Notes: generated from the letters alone by a model not told the origin. A stretch of 64,000 nucleotides of DNA from Nitrospirota bacterium (GCA_004296885.1 SCVN01000023.1:513391-577390), one strand, 5' to 3'; shown: positions 54,801-62,956, counted from the stretch's first letter. A program made the numbers and translations.

Positions 54801-55353
54801 GGCGCAGGAGCGCATCCGGGTCCGGCACATGCTCCAGCACCTGCGAAAACATGATCAGGTCGAACGTCCGCCCCTCGTACGAGCCGGGCCCGTAAAATCC
54901 GGTCTGCACGTCCAGGCCGAACGACTCCCGCGCATGGGACGCAAAGGTGTCGGCCGGCTCGATCCCGCAGACCTGCCATCCATATTCCCGAAAGACCGAG
55001 AGGGCGACACCCGCCGCACAGCCGACCTCCAGGAGGGACGGGGCCGGCTGGCCGTCCTGCGGCAGCCCGAGTTCCTTGGCAACCCATTGATACCGAGCCA
55101 GGTAGACCTTCCGATTGGCCTTCAGGTAGGCAGGATCGGGGGCATGGGGCCGCAATTTGTCCCCGTAGAGCGTCGTGAGCTCCTGCTCATCCAGCATGGG
55201 GTTGGTGTAGACGAAACCACAGCGCCGGCAGACCACATAGGTGACGGGCGTTTCGTGCAGATGGTCGAGATGCCGGTGATACGGATCCTGCTCGTAGCGG
55301 ACCAGGAGTTCTCCGTCGCTCGCTCCGCAGATCAGGCAGGCAGTGGCTTTCAT
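51829..55353 (-). CDS. Methyltransferase-Maf (DUF115)-TPR fusion, flagellin glycosylation
   Basis: A 1174-residue fusion. N-terminal zinc knuckle (Cys6, Cys9, Cys42, Cys45) and class I methyltransferase (LLEVGCAAGVA near 107-116) are followed by a Maf/DUF115 part. That part has an N-terminal Rossmann piece (VVLLGLGLGYLATEVL, HVLIVCEADPRIF) and a catalytic-like core (AIIVSAGPSLEANFDLL, PDITITADPHE). A helical segment and about six TPR repeats (roughly 900-1170) end it. Maf proteins transfer nonulosonic acids to flagellin, and TPRs may recruit flagellin. The next two genes upstream (55375 and 56851) share the N-terminal parts only. Confidence 0.82.
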   Translation of the reverse strand: MKATACLICGASDGELLVRYEQDPYHRHLDHLHETPVTYVVCRRCGFVYTNPMLDEQELTTLYGDKLRPHAPDPAYLKANRKVYLARYQWVAKELGLPQDGQPAPSLLEVGCAAGVALSVFREYGWQVCGIEPADTFASHARESFGLDVQTGFYGPGSYEGRTFDLIMFSQVLEHVPDPDALLRQARINLKDDGHVFIGVPTLMRPLRPVHPQTLQAVHLWIFSLPTLRLLLERNGLTPVAQTYDHKGLLVLAKKAEVRTGWREGAGDSPERVIRYFREFTAEDGQYARNLAALKSINKDRGRPPDLDADLSAVTVEQTSSGYLNLCERTHGEPRHLYDRDPRDIARRVVERMDFGVEGVVVLLGLGLGYLATEVLSRLNRGHVLIVCEADPRIFHAAMFHQDLTGLLNDERVHLVVGDDLPRLDYILSLCSKPMFVTDKLRIVRCGFSARWHQTLYARYEERVKERMKVLEINRNTIGGLGLRMLKNVLDNAHLTLDMPGVARFTGLFKGKPAIIVSAGPSLEANFDLLRDAKGRAVIIACDTVLRMLVPNGIVPDITITADPHEMTYRKFRDLPMDPDSILICHPANYPDIFRTFAGRRFTTDTHLTLYKFLSRFWASKGRVDHRSQSSAHQAFNAATLLGADPIIFVGQDLCFYRDKKHAGNLTKESPSSVTGTPQDREQAVDILGRPVETSTLFRSFKIILEDMIRESPARVINATEGGLGLKGSEVLTLRDALAECCPVEPIGVAERFASVSKDAPGETDRAGLRAEVARIDAEAKETLKVAQKMLTYVERAERVIQRGKENSKRAEYLSEMAERQSQLMEGRHELMGLLVEGAYLLELYMTRESTLSIDQIADPKERFKRQIERALTYYRGLKDALTPFAEGTKLLLQRLDEVERLLGLPSETVEQRLQIALGYKQLMDYPRAQELYRRLIEEAPQHLEALFHLGDILYRCHRPHEALPLLKQVAARAPRYMNVGELIRLCREKTDAWAVKTAEARAVLESRAQRLSGADALRAEAEFYRLAGDRTRAERKLTEAIRVAPTGPEAYISLARHYEATGDLQAVVAVFEEGLTACPESPSLLKELGLFSLRHDQVHQGAEFLCAAAALDPSLCEEAGDLLYQVSCYMSAGELFEQALRRHPENVALILKAAAAYRQATTTAKPALAMEGR

Positions 55354-55374
55354 TGCATATCCTTTCCAGGCTGG

Positions 55375-56841
55375 TCAGCCCCGTGCACAGATGGTCTCCG
55401 TGGAATCCGGGTCAGCCGACGGGTCTGTCTGGCGGCGTGAGCCGATTTTGAGCAAGACGTCGAACTCTTCGTAGAAGGGGTGCCTCATCGATCCCACTTG
55501 AGGATCCTTGAATTTCCTCGCGCGAAGGGTTCCCCGCTCCCGGGCGATCCGGCGGATGAAGCTCACATCCGATCCGACGTGCAAGGTCACACGCGGAGAG
55601 CGGAACAGCGTCGAGAGGTCTCGGCACCGGATCGCCGTGGCAAACAAGCTCGGGTCCGCTTCCCAGATCAGAAGCTGACAGGATGGAGGCAGGTGCGCAT
55701 CGAGCAATTCCGCCAGGTGTCCCAGGCCAAGACCCATCAGCAAGACGTGGTCGATCGAGCCATCCGGCATTAGTCCGCCCGACAGACATCGATGGGCCCT
55801 GGCCCGACTCCCTTCCGCCCCGTAGAGCCAGGCGATGGCCCCGTCCGTCTTGTCCTTCCCTATGTTGTCGATCCCCTCGTCTGTTTGGTTGGCATGGAAC
55901 TGTCGCGTGTCATGCCACTTGCAGGCTTCCTGCAAGACCGGCTCGTGGTGCTCGACGAGCGCGGCAAGGTTCCGCCCTAACAGGACCGCTTTCTCAGGGC
56001 TGAAGAGCCCCCGATACAGGGCATGCACCGCCCTCCAATCGTCTTTCTCGCGCCAGTCCGGCGTCGGCGGACCATCCGCCTTCATGGCCAGTACCCGCAG
56101 CCCTCTCGGCTGATGGGTCTCAATGGTGACCACTCTAAACCCGCACCGTCTGAGATAGGCTCGGAGCGTCCGCGATGAAAACAACCTCACATGGTCGCCC
56201 CCGAAAAGGCCCGGGTAGAGCTTGCGATGAGGAGCCAGCACATCGGGAGTCCCGATGAAGAGATAGCCGCCGTCGGTGAGCTTCTGCCGGATCGCCTCGA
56301 GGACGGGGGCTGGGTCCAGCACATGTTCGATGACGTGGGAAAAGAGGATGAGATCGAACTGCCGGCCGGGAAAGCTCTCGCTCGTAAAGAATTCCGAGCG
56401 CAAATCCAGGCCGAACGCGCGCTTCCCATAGTCGATCCACTCCCCTCCTGCGTCCAGTCCGACGGCATTCCAGCCTTGCTGGACGAAGGGCCGCAGGAAC
56501 ATCCCCGTCGCACAGCCGATGTCCAGCACCGACCGGTCCCGGCCGCTCATGCCGGTCTTGGAGGCGATCCACGAGAAGACCTCCAGGGCGCAGACCCGGT
56601 TGGCGTTCAGATAGCCGGGGTCCGGTTGATCGGGGCGATACCGGCTCGTGTAGAGCAGATCCATCTCCGCTTCGTCCATCATCTGGTGCTGATAGACGAA
56701 GCCGCAGCCGCAACACACGACATAGTGAACGGTGTGATCCGTTCTTGCAGGCAGCCGCTTCAGGTACGGGTCCCGTGGAAACGAGACGAGCTCGTTACGG
56801 GATGGGCTTTCGCAAATTGGACAGCAGGCAACTTCGTGCAT
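55375..56841 (-). CDS. Zinc-knuckle methyltransferase with truncated Maf-like C-terminus (paralogue 2)
   Basis: 488 residues. The N-terminal knuckle (CPIC at 7-10, CCGC at 43-46) and class I methyltransferase (VLDIGCATG near 105) match the neighbouring fusion. The C-terminal part (about 365-440) reproduces the first Rossmann piece of the Maf region: VLLMGLGLGHLAELL, QLLIWEADPSLFATAI, PRVTLHVGSDV. It then ends where the glycosyltransferase core would begin. It lies 21 nt upstream of the fusion gene. It may be a helper subunit or a decayed copy. Confidence 0.75.
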   Translation of the reverse strand: MHEVACCPICESPSRNELVSFPRDPYLKRLPARTDHTVHYVVCCGCGFVYQHQMMDEAEMDLLYTSRYRPDQPDPGYLNANRVCALEVFSWIASKTGMSGRDRSVLDIGCATGMFLRPFVQQGWNAVGLDAGGEWIDYGKRAFGLDLRSEFFTSESFPGRQFDLILFSHVIEHVLDPAPVLEAIRQKLTDGGYLFIGTPDVLAPHRKLYPGLFGGDHVRLFSSRTLRAYLRRCGFRVVTIETHQPRGLRVLAMKADGPPTPDWREKDDWRAVHALYRGLFSPEKAVLLGRNLAALVEHHEPVLQEACKWHDTRQFHANQTDEGIDNIGKDKTDGAIAWLYGAEGSRARAHRCLSGGLMPDGSIDHVLLMGLGLGHLAELLDAHLPPSCQLLIWEADPSLFATAIRCRDLSTLFRSPRVTLHVGSDVSFIRRIARERGTLRARKFKDPQVGSMRHPFYEEFDVLLKIGSRRQTDPSADPDSTETICARG

Positions 56842-56850
56842 CGCCCCTCC

Positions 56851-58302
56851 TCAGTTGGTCCTGCCGGTCACGGATGCCACGGCAACCGGCTGTGGTTCCT
56901 GCACGCCCAACAGATCGATGAAGCCTTGATAGAGGTCTCTGTTCCACCGGCCGGCCGAGGCGGTTACAAACAGCCTGGCAAGGCTCATCATCCGCCGGCG
57001 CTGGGCCGCCATCAGGTGAACGTGGCGGCCTACCAACAGGGTGACTTGCGCAGAGGCCCAGAGAGGACTCAGATCCACGGCCATCAGGACGGCCTTGGCC
57101 AAGGCGGCATCCGCCTCCCAGATGACCAGATGCTGACTCTGCCGCAGGCGTCCCGCGAGCGCCATGGCCAGTTCGCCGGACCCCAGGCCAAGCTGGACCA
57201 GCGTGGCTCCCTCCGGCAAAGAACACTGGTCGGTTTCGACATCCACCGGCCGGAAGCCATCCAGCTCCCCCGAGCGAACGACCGGGATCGCCACGCCATC
57301 CTCGTTCGTCACGAGCAGGCAGAAGCCGCCCTGCAGGCCTGGCTCAAGCCGGACGTGCCGATCAGGGACCTTCATGCAGAGCGCCTCGATGGCCACCCGC
57401 TGTCTCCGCGCAATGGCGGCGAGGTTGTACCCCAGAAAATCGGGCGAGTCCGTGGCCCCCAGACCCCTGTAGAGGGCATGAACAGCGGCCGCATCATCCA
57501 CCGGTTGATCCGGCACCCCTTCCATGGGCCGCACGATGATCCCCTGCCCATAATCGGACTGGAAAAACAGCGAGGCTTCGGTTCTGAACCCGCTCCGAGC
57601 CAAGACGGTTCGCAGCGCACGCCGGCTGTAGAGCCGCACATGGGCGCCGGCCAGATGGCCTCGAAAGAGCTTCTCCTTCGAGGGAGGCTGCAGGAGGTCC
57701 GGCGCAGCCACGAACAACAGGCCGTCCTCCGCCAGGTGACGGTGCATCGTCCGAAGCATCGGAATCGGGTCGGGAATGTGTTCGACCGTATGGGAAAACA
57801 GGATCAGGGAGAAGCGCCGCCCCGGGAACGACTCCGGTCCGTATTGTCCGGTCACAATCGTCTGATCCGTACCGTCCACCAAGCGCCGGGCAAACTCCGT
57901 CCAGGCTGGCACTGGGTCGATCCCGAAGACCTGCCAGCCTCGTTCCTTGAAGGCCGCGAGCAGGCTGCCCGACCCGCAGCCGATATCCAGCACCGTCCGG
58001 CCTTGCGTCCTTCGCTCAGCCAGCGGCGCCAGATCGTCGCCGATGGCCCGCCCTCGTTCGATTTCTTTGGCCAGCGCCGTCTCCGTCTTGAAAAAGGGGC
58101 GGTAGTCGTCGGTGTACAAGCGCTCCAGATCGTCGGCATCCAGGATCGGGTCCTGGTAGACATGCCCGCAGGCTTCGCAAATGACGAAGCGCACGACGGC
58201 CCGATCCTGCCCGCTCAGGCGGTTCGCGAAACGGTCCGCGTCTTTCCTCGCGAACTCATTGGCGCGCGTCGAGCCGCAGATCAGACACCAGCCAGGCTGC
58301 AT
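56851..58302 (-). CDS. Zinc-knuckle methyltransferase with truncated Maf-like C-terminus (paralogue 3)
   Basis: 483 residues of the same plan: CLIC (6-9), CEAC (42-45), methyltransferase motif VLDIGCGSG near 103, and a C-terminal piece (about 375-450) with TLVQLGLGSGELAMAL, HLVIWEADAALAKAVL and QVTLLVGRHV. It lacks the catalytic Maf core. GGAGAAATCTG precedes the ATG. Only 9 nt separate it from paralogue 2. Confidence 0.75.
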   Translation of the reverse strand: MQPGWCLICGSTRANEFARKDADRFANRLSGQDRAVVRFVICEACGHVYQDPILDADDLERLYTDDYRPFFKTETALAKEIERGRAIGDDLAPLAERRTQGRTVLDIGCGSGSLLAAFKERGWQVFGIDPVPAWTEFARRLVDGTDQTIVTGQYGPESFPGRRFSLILFSHTVEHIPDPIPMLRTMHRHLAEDGLLFVAAPDLLQPPSKEKLFRGHLAGAHVRLYSRRALRTVLARSGFRTEASLFFQSDYGQGIIVRPMEGVPDQPVDDAAAVHALYRGLGATDSPDFLGYNLAAIARRQRVAIEALCMKVPDRHVRLEPGLQGGFCLLVTNEDGVAIPVVRSGELDGFRPVDVETDQCSLPEGATLVQLGLGSGELAMALAGRLRQSQHLVIWEADAALAKAVLMAVDLSPLWASAQVTLLVGRHVHLMAAQRRRMMSLARLFVTASAGRWNRDLYQGFIDLLGVQEPQPVAVASVTGRTN

Positions 58303-58317
58303 CAGATTTCTCCACGA

Positions 58318-58401
58318 TCAGCAATCCGTATTCAGCCGTCAGCTCTCAGCTCGACACCGTGCCAAGCCTCTTCTCATTCTCGCCGAGGGCTGACGGCTCC
58401 C
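58318..58401. repeat. Heptamer-array palindrome R6
   Basis: CAGCCGT CAGCTCT CAGCTCG (58333-58353) on the left, AGGGCTGACGGCT on the right, separated by about 30 nt. It lies between two minus-strand genes of the glycan island. Confidence 0.6.
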
Positions 58402-58406
58402 GGTCT

Positions 58407-59087
58407 TCAACGTAATACCGAGGTCAGCGTCAGATGCCGGGCCAGAAACAAGCCGACCTCGTCGCGCGTATCCACCCTCGCGCTCAGCGTGCGCAGCGGG
58501 ATCAGCCCGACTTTCTTGCCGAGCCGTTTGCCGTCCAGAATGAACGGAGCGCGCGTGGCGGTCACGATCCCGCCCATCTCGCGATACAGGGGTTCGCGGT
58601 TCTGCCGGGGCAGGTCCTCGGCGTCCCCCACGCGCACAAGCGATCCGTATCGGTCCATCCGCCAGAACGTCTGGCCCTCCTCCACCGCCGTGAACACCGA
58701 GTCCAGTTCTTGATCAAGCAGCACCTCCAGCACCTGGTCGATCAACCCCTCTTCCCGGATGGGATGCGTGATCTCCAAGAGCGTCACGATGTCGGTCCGG
58801 TACCGCTCTTCCCGTTTCAGCCATTCGACGCCGTGTTTGAGCACCTGCCCCAAGGTCACGTCACGGCGGCTCAGTTCGACGGGACGGAGGAACGGGACCT
58901 CCGCGCCGCAATCCTGCGCCAATCTGGCGATGTCCGGATTGTCGGTCGTGACGATCACCCGCTCGATCAGCCGCGAGGCCTTGGCCGCCTCCACCGTGTA
59001 GGCCAGCAGCGGCCGCCCGCCCAACTTGAAGTCCGGCTGGCCCTGCGGGTCGTCGCCGCGGATCGGGATGATGGCGATGGTGCTCAT
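58407..59087 (-). CDS. Acylneuraminate cytidylyltransferase-like protein, degenerate copy
   Basis: 226 residues related to NeuA-type CMP-sugar synthetases. The fold-typical segments are present (GGRPLLAYTVEAAK, RVIVTTDNPDIARLAQDCGAEVPFLRP, QNREPLYREMGGIVTATRA). The N-terminal nucleotide-binding loop is altered: the usual ARGGSKG-x-x-x-K is IRGDDPQGQPDF here. CTP binding is therefore doubtful. The second copy at 59187 is canonical. Confidence 0.78.
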   Translation of the reverse strand: MSTIAIIPIRGDDPQGQPDFKLGGRPLLAYTVEAAKASRLIERVIVTTDNPDIARLAQDCGAEVPFLRPVELSRRDVTLGQVLKHGVEWLKREERYRTDIVTLLEITHPIREEGLIDQVLEVLLDQELDSVFTAVEEGQTFWRMDRYGSLVRVGDAEDLPRQNREPLYREMGGIVTATRAPFILDGKRLGKKVGLIPLRTLSARVDTRDEVGLFLARHLTLTSVLR

Positions 59088-59110
59088 TTACAAACTCACA
59101 AGAGCCTGAA

Positions 59111-59182
59111 GAGCGTATGGCTTATGGCCAGCGATGCAGAGCTCCGATCTTTCTTGCCATAAGCGATAGGCCATTAGCGCTT
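59111..59182. repeat. Heptamer-array palindrome R7
   Basis: Left GCGTATG GCTTATG GCCAGCG; right GCCATAA GCGATAG GCCATTA GCGCTTC, all in 7-nt phase. It fills the gap between the two cytidylyltransferase genes, with a different unit from R1-R6. Confidence 0.58.
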
Positions 59183-59186
59183 CTCC

Positions 59187-59915
59187 TCAGTCGTTGACCG
59201 TCCGCTTGCCCTGGCGGAGGATTTCTTCCGCCAACCAAAAGTCGAACTCATCGTGGATGTCCACACCGGTGCAGTAATCGTCGGTCACGACCAAATCCAC
59301 CCGGTCGCCGAGCCGGCGCCCTTGCTTGATAAATTTCGCCCTGGTGGCGCAGGCCAGGCCCGTGTCCTCCCGATACAGAGCTTCCCGCTTTTGCCTGGGC
59401 CCGTAGCTGATGTCCGGAGCCAGCCGGATGCACTTCCCGTCCTGCTTGCGCCAGAAATTCTTGTGGGTCTTGTAGGCGGCGAAGACCGAGTCCAGACTCT
59501 CGTCCTCCAGCAGCCGTCGGACCACCTGCTCCACCAGCCGATTCTTCCGGAAGATGTCCGTCGGCTGGAAGAACACCACGATGTCGGTTTTGTAACCCTC
59601 CTCCCGCTCCAGCCACTCGACGGCATGGGCGAGGACCGGCTCGGTCGGCGTGTCATCTTGAGCCAAGTCGGGCGGCCTGATGAACGGGGCCTCCGCCCCA
59701 TATTCCTCGGCCACCGCCGCGAGGGCCGGATCGTCCGTCGTGACGAGGACCCGGTCGATCAAGGGACAGGCCTTGGCCGCTTCGATGCTGTAGGCCAGGA
59801 GAGGCTTCCCGTTCAGCACCCGGCGGTTCTTGCCCGGCAGACCCTTCGATCCACCACGAGCAGGAATAATTGCAACAACATGTACTTGTGCATGATTCTT
59901 CATGTTTTGATTCAT
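59187..59915 (-). CDS. neuA: Acylneuraminate (CMP-sugar) cytidylyltransferase
   Basis: 242 residues. The canonical CTP-binding loop PARGGSKGLPGKN (18-30), then the substrate-binding regions and a C-terminal acidic stretch GVDIHDEFDFWLAEEIL. It activates a nonulosonic-type sugar as its CMP conjugate. The start at 59915 overlaps the glycosyltransferase stop as ATGA; the frame is open far upstream but there it shadows that gene. The exact sugar is unknown. Confidence 0.88.
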   Translation of the reverse strand: MNQNMKNHAQVHVVAIIPARGGSKGLPGKNRRVLNGKPLLAYSIEAAKACPLIDRVLVTTDDPALAAVAEEYGAEAPFIRPPDLAQDDTPTEPVLAHAVEWLEREEGYKTDIVVFFQPTDIFRKNRLVEQVVRRLLEDESLDSVFAAYKTHKNFWRKQDGKCIRLAPDISYGPRQKREALYREDTGLACATRAKFIKQGRRLGDRVDLVVTDDYCTGVDIHDEFDFWLAEEILRQGKRTVND

Positions 59916-60625
59916 CGCTGTGCTCCCCGAAGAACTTGCGGGCCAACCGGTTCTGGACGGCCGTTGTGGATCAGTTCGATCACCCGCACCACACGATCGG
60001 CCCGCTTGCTGTCCCCGCCGTGATTGATCCCATGGTGGTGGTACACGGAGGCATAGGGCTCGTAGAGGATTTTGTGGCCCTGATCCAGGACCCGTCGGGC
60101 CCAATCCCGATCCTCGACGCCTGCGATCTCTTCGTCGAACGGGATGCGCTCCCAGACCGACCGGCGGATCATCGAGTTGGCGTTGTGGAAAAAGTAATCC
60201 TTTTCCTGCACCCGGCGTTCGAGCCCGAACACCGTCAGCAGATCCCGCTTGTCCAGACTGTTGGTGTCGGGCAGCGGCTCTTGCTTGCCGTACACGCCGG
60301 CCACGGCCGGATCGAGTTGAAACCCCCGCCAGAGACGATAGAGCCACTGGTCGGTGGCTGGAATGCAGTGGCCCGACACCATGGCGATGAAGTCCCCCTT
60401 GGCCGCCTGAATGCCGACGTTCAAGGATCGGCCAAAGGTGAACTCCCCGTCCGAGATGGAGACCACCTTCACTTCGAACCGGCGCACAATGTCGAGGGTC
60501 GCGTCGGTCGAGGCATTGTCCACCAGGATCACCTCGTACTCGGCGAAGGCCTGCCGGGTGATCGCGGCCAGGCAGCGCCCGATCCACTTCTGCTCATTCT
60601 TCGTGCGGACAATGATGGAGATCAT
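59912..60625 (-). CDS. Family 2 glycosyltransferase
   Basis: 237 residues with a GT-A fold: ISIIVRTKNEQKWIGRCL at the start, VILVDNASTDATLDIV (UDP/NDP-binding) and EEIAGVEDRDWARRVL (the ED motif). It has SGHCIP where a D-x-D might be expected, a variant seen in some rhamnosyl-type GT2 proteins. I start at ATG 60625; TTG 60634 is possible. It probably builds the flagellar glycan or its carrier-linked precursor. Confidence 0.85.
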   Translation of the reverse strand: MISIIVRTKNEQKWIGRCLAAITRQAFAEYEVILVDNASTDATLDIVRRFEVKVVSISDGEFTFGRSLNVGIQAAKGDFIAMVSGHCIPATDQWLYRLWRGFQLDPAVAGVYGKQEPLPDTNSLDKRDLLTVFGLERRVQEKDYFFHNANSMIRRSVWERIPFDEEIAGVEDRDWARRVLDQGHKILYEPYASVYHHHGINHGGDSKRADRVVRVIELIHNGRPEPVGPQVLRGAQR

Positions 60626-60638
60626 TCCGGGCAACCCA

Positions 60639-60716
60639 GGTTGAGGTTAAGGTCGAGTTCAGACTTCGCCTCCGCCGTAGCCCTCATCTCAGCCTTAACC
60701 TCAGCCTCAACCTTCA
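60639..60716. repeat. Palindrome R8 with 6-nt units
   Basis: Left GGTTGAGGTTAAGG, right CCTTAACCTCAGCCTCAACC, units of about 6 nt (GTTGAG, GTTAAG). It has the same architecture as the heptamer palindromes and lies between the GT2 and NeuB-like genes. Confidence 0.5.
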
Positions 60717-61751
60717 TGAGAGGTCCAGCATCCCGAAGGTGATGAAGTCGTCCGGCTCCAGGTCGTACAACACTTTCTTCCCGACCACATCCGGCGCGAG
60801 TCTGGGGCTCAGGCCTCGATAGGGCGCTTTGAGGGACAGGAGTTCCTCGGTCAGGACCGTGCCGGCGGGAATCGCCCTGGCCGCCACCAGCGAAACCTGG
60901 TCGTCGTCGAACGTGTCGCTTTGCGCCGCGATGAGCTTCTTGCGAATATCGGCCAGCGGTTCCTTGTCCGTCTCCCGGATCGTGGCCACCAGCCGGCTCA
61001 TCTCGGCCGGACTCAAGCCGCCGCCGCGCGGGAGATCCAGATCCTTGTCCAGGGTCAGGGCTTTCTCGATGACCGAGGCGCCGAGCCCCAAGGCACCCAT
61101 CACCATGGTGACGCCCGGCTCGTTGTCCGTGTACCCCACCCGCCGCCCGAACTGCTCCAGCCAGGCGACCACGCCCAGGTAGGCCAGGTTGACCTCGAAC
61201 GGTTTCAAGAAGACGCTGTGCAAGAGGGCCAGGTTGTGCCCGTTGAACAATTCCACGGCCTCTTCGATCTCCGCTTCGGTCAGGAGCCCGGTGGCGAGGA
61301 ACACGCGCTTCTGGCGTCTGGCCATGGCGTGGAGCAACGGCCAGTTGCTGGCGGCCACCGCATCCACCATCAGGCCGTCCGGTTCCAACGCATCCGCCAC
61401 GGCCAGCGAGTCGAGCGTGAAGGGCGCCACGACAAAGTCCACCCGGCCGGCGCAGTAGTCCCGCAGTTCCCGCAAAGCCTCCGGCGAATACTCCAATTCC
61501 TGGGCGACGCCGCGCACGGTCTTCCCCAACCGGGGGTACTTCAACAAAGGCCGGTCCAGCACGGACCGGACGACTCCCTGCTCGGCCGACCGCTTGTCCA
61601 GCCGGATCGCGTCGCAGCCGCTCTGCACCGCCGCGTCCACCAGACGCTTGGCGGCATTGAGGTCGCCCAGATGGCTGTCCGTGATGCGGGCCAGCACATA
61701 GGAGCGACGCCTGCTTCCCTGTATGCCGCCGGTTCGTTTTGCCTGCGCCAT
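60714..61751 (-). CDS. NeuB-like protein lacking expected active-site residues
   Basis: 345 residues from ATG 61751, after GAGGG. It has the NeuB TIM-barrel layout (HLGDLNAAKRLVDAAVQSGCDAIR, GASVIEK) and a C-terminal SAF/antifreeze-like domain (about 285-345). True NeuB enzymes condense PEP with a hexosamine. Here the catalytic-type Glu is Arg22 (ARITDSH against the usual AEIGxNH), and the two metal-ligand His positions read Asn210 (GYTDN for GYSDH) and Ala231 (EKALTLD for EKHFTLD). The protein is therefore either inactive or has different chemistry. Confidence 0.78.
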   Translation of the reverse strand: MAQAKRTGGIQGSRRRSYVLARITDSHLGDLNAAKRLVDAAVQSGCDAIRLDKRSAEQGVVRSVLDRPLLKYPRLGKTVRGVAQELEYSPEALRELRDYCAGRVDFVVAPFTLDSLAVADALEPDGLMVDAVAASNWPLLHAMARRQKRVFLATGLLTEAEIEEAVELFNGHNLALLHSVFLKPFEVNLAYLGVVAWLEQFGRRVGYTDNEPGVTMVMGALGLGASVIEKALTLDKDLDLPRGGGLSPAEMSRLVATIRETDKEPLADIRKKLIAAQSDTFDDDQVSLVAARAIPAGTVLTEELLSLKAPYRGLSPRLAPDVVGKKVLYDLEPDDFITFGMLDLS

Positions 61752-61753
61752 GT

Positions 61754-61848
61754 TCCCTCGAAAATTGACGATTGTGGAATTGTCGATTGACGATTGACCG
61801 GAACGCTCAATGCCGCTCAATCGTCAATGCTGGCAATCGTCAATCCTC
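61754..61848. repeat. Heptamer-array palindrome R9
   Basis: ATTGACG, ATTGTGG, ATTGACG and ATTGACC on the left; the complement as ATCGTCA, ATCGTCA and ATCCTCA on the right. It is the same unit type as R3, 37 kb away, and lies between the NeuB-like and AroE-like genes. Confidence 0.6.
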
Positions 61849-62956
61849 ACCACACCGAACACATCCGCTCCACGATGGACCGGTAGGTCGTCGTTTCGTA
61901 CCGGCCGGCCTCCTCGAAGTGGGACTGGAACACCCAGTGAAAGAGGGCGTCGGCCGCCTGGCAGATATTCATCCCCTTGCCGTTCAGCGTCTGGTGCCCC
62001 GACAACCGCGCCTGCCGCAGCAAGGTCGTTTCCAGCGGCGAGTAGACGATATCCAGGAACCGGACCGAAGCGGGAACCTGGGTCATGAGCGATGCGGACC
62101 GGAGGTTGTTGTTTTGAATATCCAGCAACGAGTCCCTGTAACAGGCTTCATAGACGCTCCGGGGGTCTTGACCCGCCGCGGCACGGACCTGGGCCGGATT
62201 GGAGTTGACCAGCGGCGAGTAGGGCTCCAGACAGATGACCCGGCCTTCGGTCAGGAGCCTGACTCCCGACTGTCCGACGGTCGTCGCATTGACGACCAAG
62301 TCGACCTTCCGCGCCGTGATCCCGATCGCGTTGGACTCCACGTAGACCGCAGTGGGATTGACGCTCCGGATCGACCGGCACAGCTCATCCCCGCTACTCC
62401 GGCTCCGGTTCGCCACATAGAGCGTCCCCGCCCCGATCGCCTCCGCCAGATACCAGGCCAGGGCCTTGCCCGCCCCGCCCGAGCCGATCAGCAGCACCCG
62501 GCTCCCCTGCAACTGCCGGATGAAGGGCTCCCCCTCCGCAGAGAGCGGCGTGGTCAAACTGGCCAGACCGCCGGATCCGTCGGTGTTGGCGCCGACCAGC
62601 CGGCCGTCCTTCCGACGCACCACGACGTTCACCGCGCCGATGGACTTCGCCCGACCATCCAGTTCATCGAGGAGCGGAATGATCGCGGTCTTGTACGGCA
62701 TCGTAACGCTGAAGCCTTTCATGCGCTGATCCTGCCGGACCGCCTCCACGAATGCCGCCAGGTTCGCCGATGCGACGTCGAAGGGACTGTAGAAAGCGTC
62801 GAGGCCGATCGCCTGCAACACCGGATTCCAGATCGAGGGACTCTTGGCATATTTCGACGGATTTTCCCCCACGATGCCGGCCAGCCACTGCGATGACGTG
62901 GCTCGGGCATCCAATTGGTTCGTCACGACGTCTTGCAGCGAACAGGTCTTCACCAT
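61847..62956 (-). CDS. Shikimate-dehydrogenase-like protein with long C-terminal extension
   Basis: 369 residues (ordinary AroE is about 270). The AroE core is clear: substrate region AKSPSIWNPVLQAIGL, catalytic Lys89 in FSVTMPYKTAI, IGAVN (106-110), Asp126 in NTDGSGG, and NADP-binding GSGGAGKA (158-165). The last 80 residues are not part of standard AroE. ATG 62956 with AAGGAG upstream is preferred over TTG 62971. Its place among flagellar sugar genes suggests a keto/hydroxy sugar or carbocycle rather than aromatic amino-acid synthesis. Confidence 0.8.
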   Translation of the reverse strand: MVKTCSLQDVVTNQLDARATSSQWLAGIVGENPSKYAKSPSIWNPVLQAIGLDAFYSPFDVASANLAAFVEAVRQDQRMKGFSVTMPYKTAIIPLLDELDGRAKSIGAVNVVVRRKDGRLVGANTDGSGGLASLTTPLSAEGEPFIRQLQGSRVLLIGSGGAGKALAWYLAEAIGAGTLYVANRSRSSGDELCRSIRSVNPTAVYVESNAIGITARKVDLVVNATTVGQSGVRLLTEGRVICLEPYSPLVNSNPAQVRAAAGQDPRSVYEACYRDSLLDIQNNNLRSASLMTQVPASVRFLDIVYSPLETTLLRQARLSGHQTLNGKGMNICQAADALFHWVFQSHFEEAGRYETTTYRSIVERMCSVW

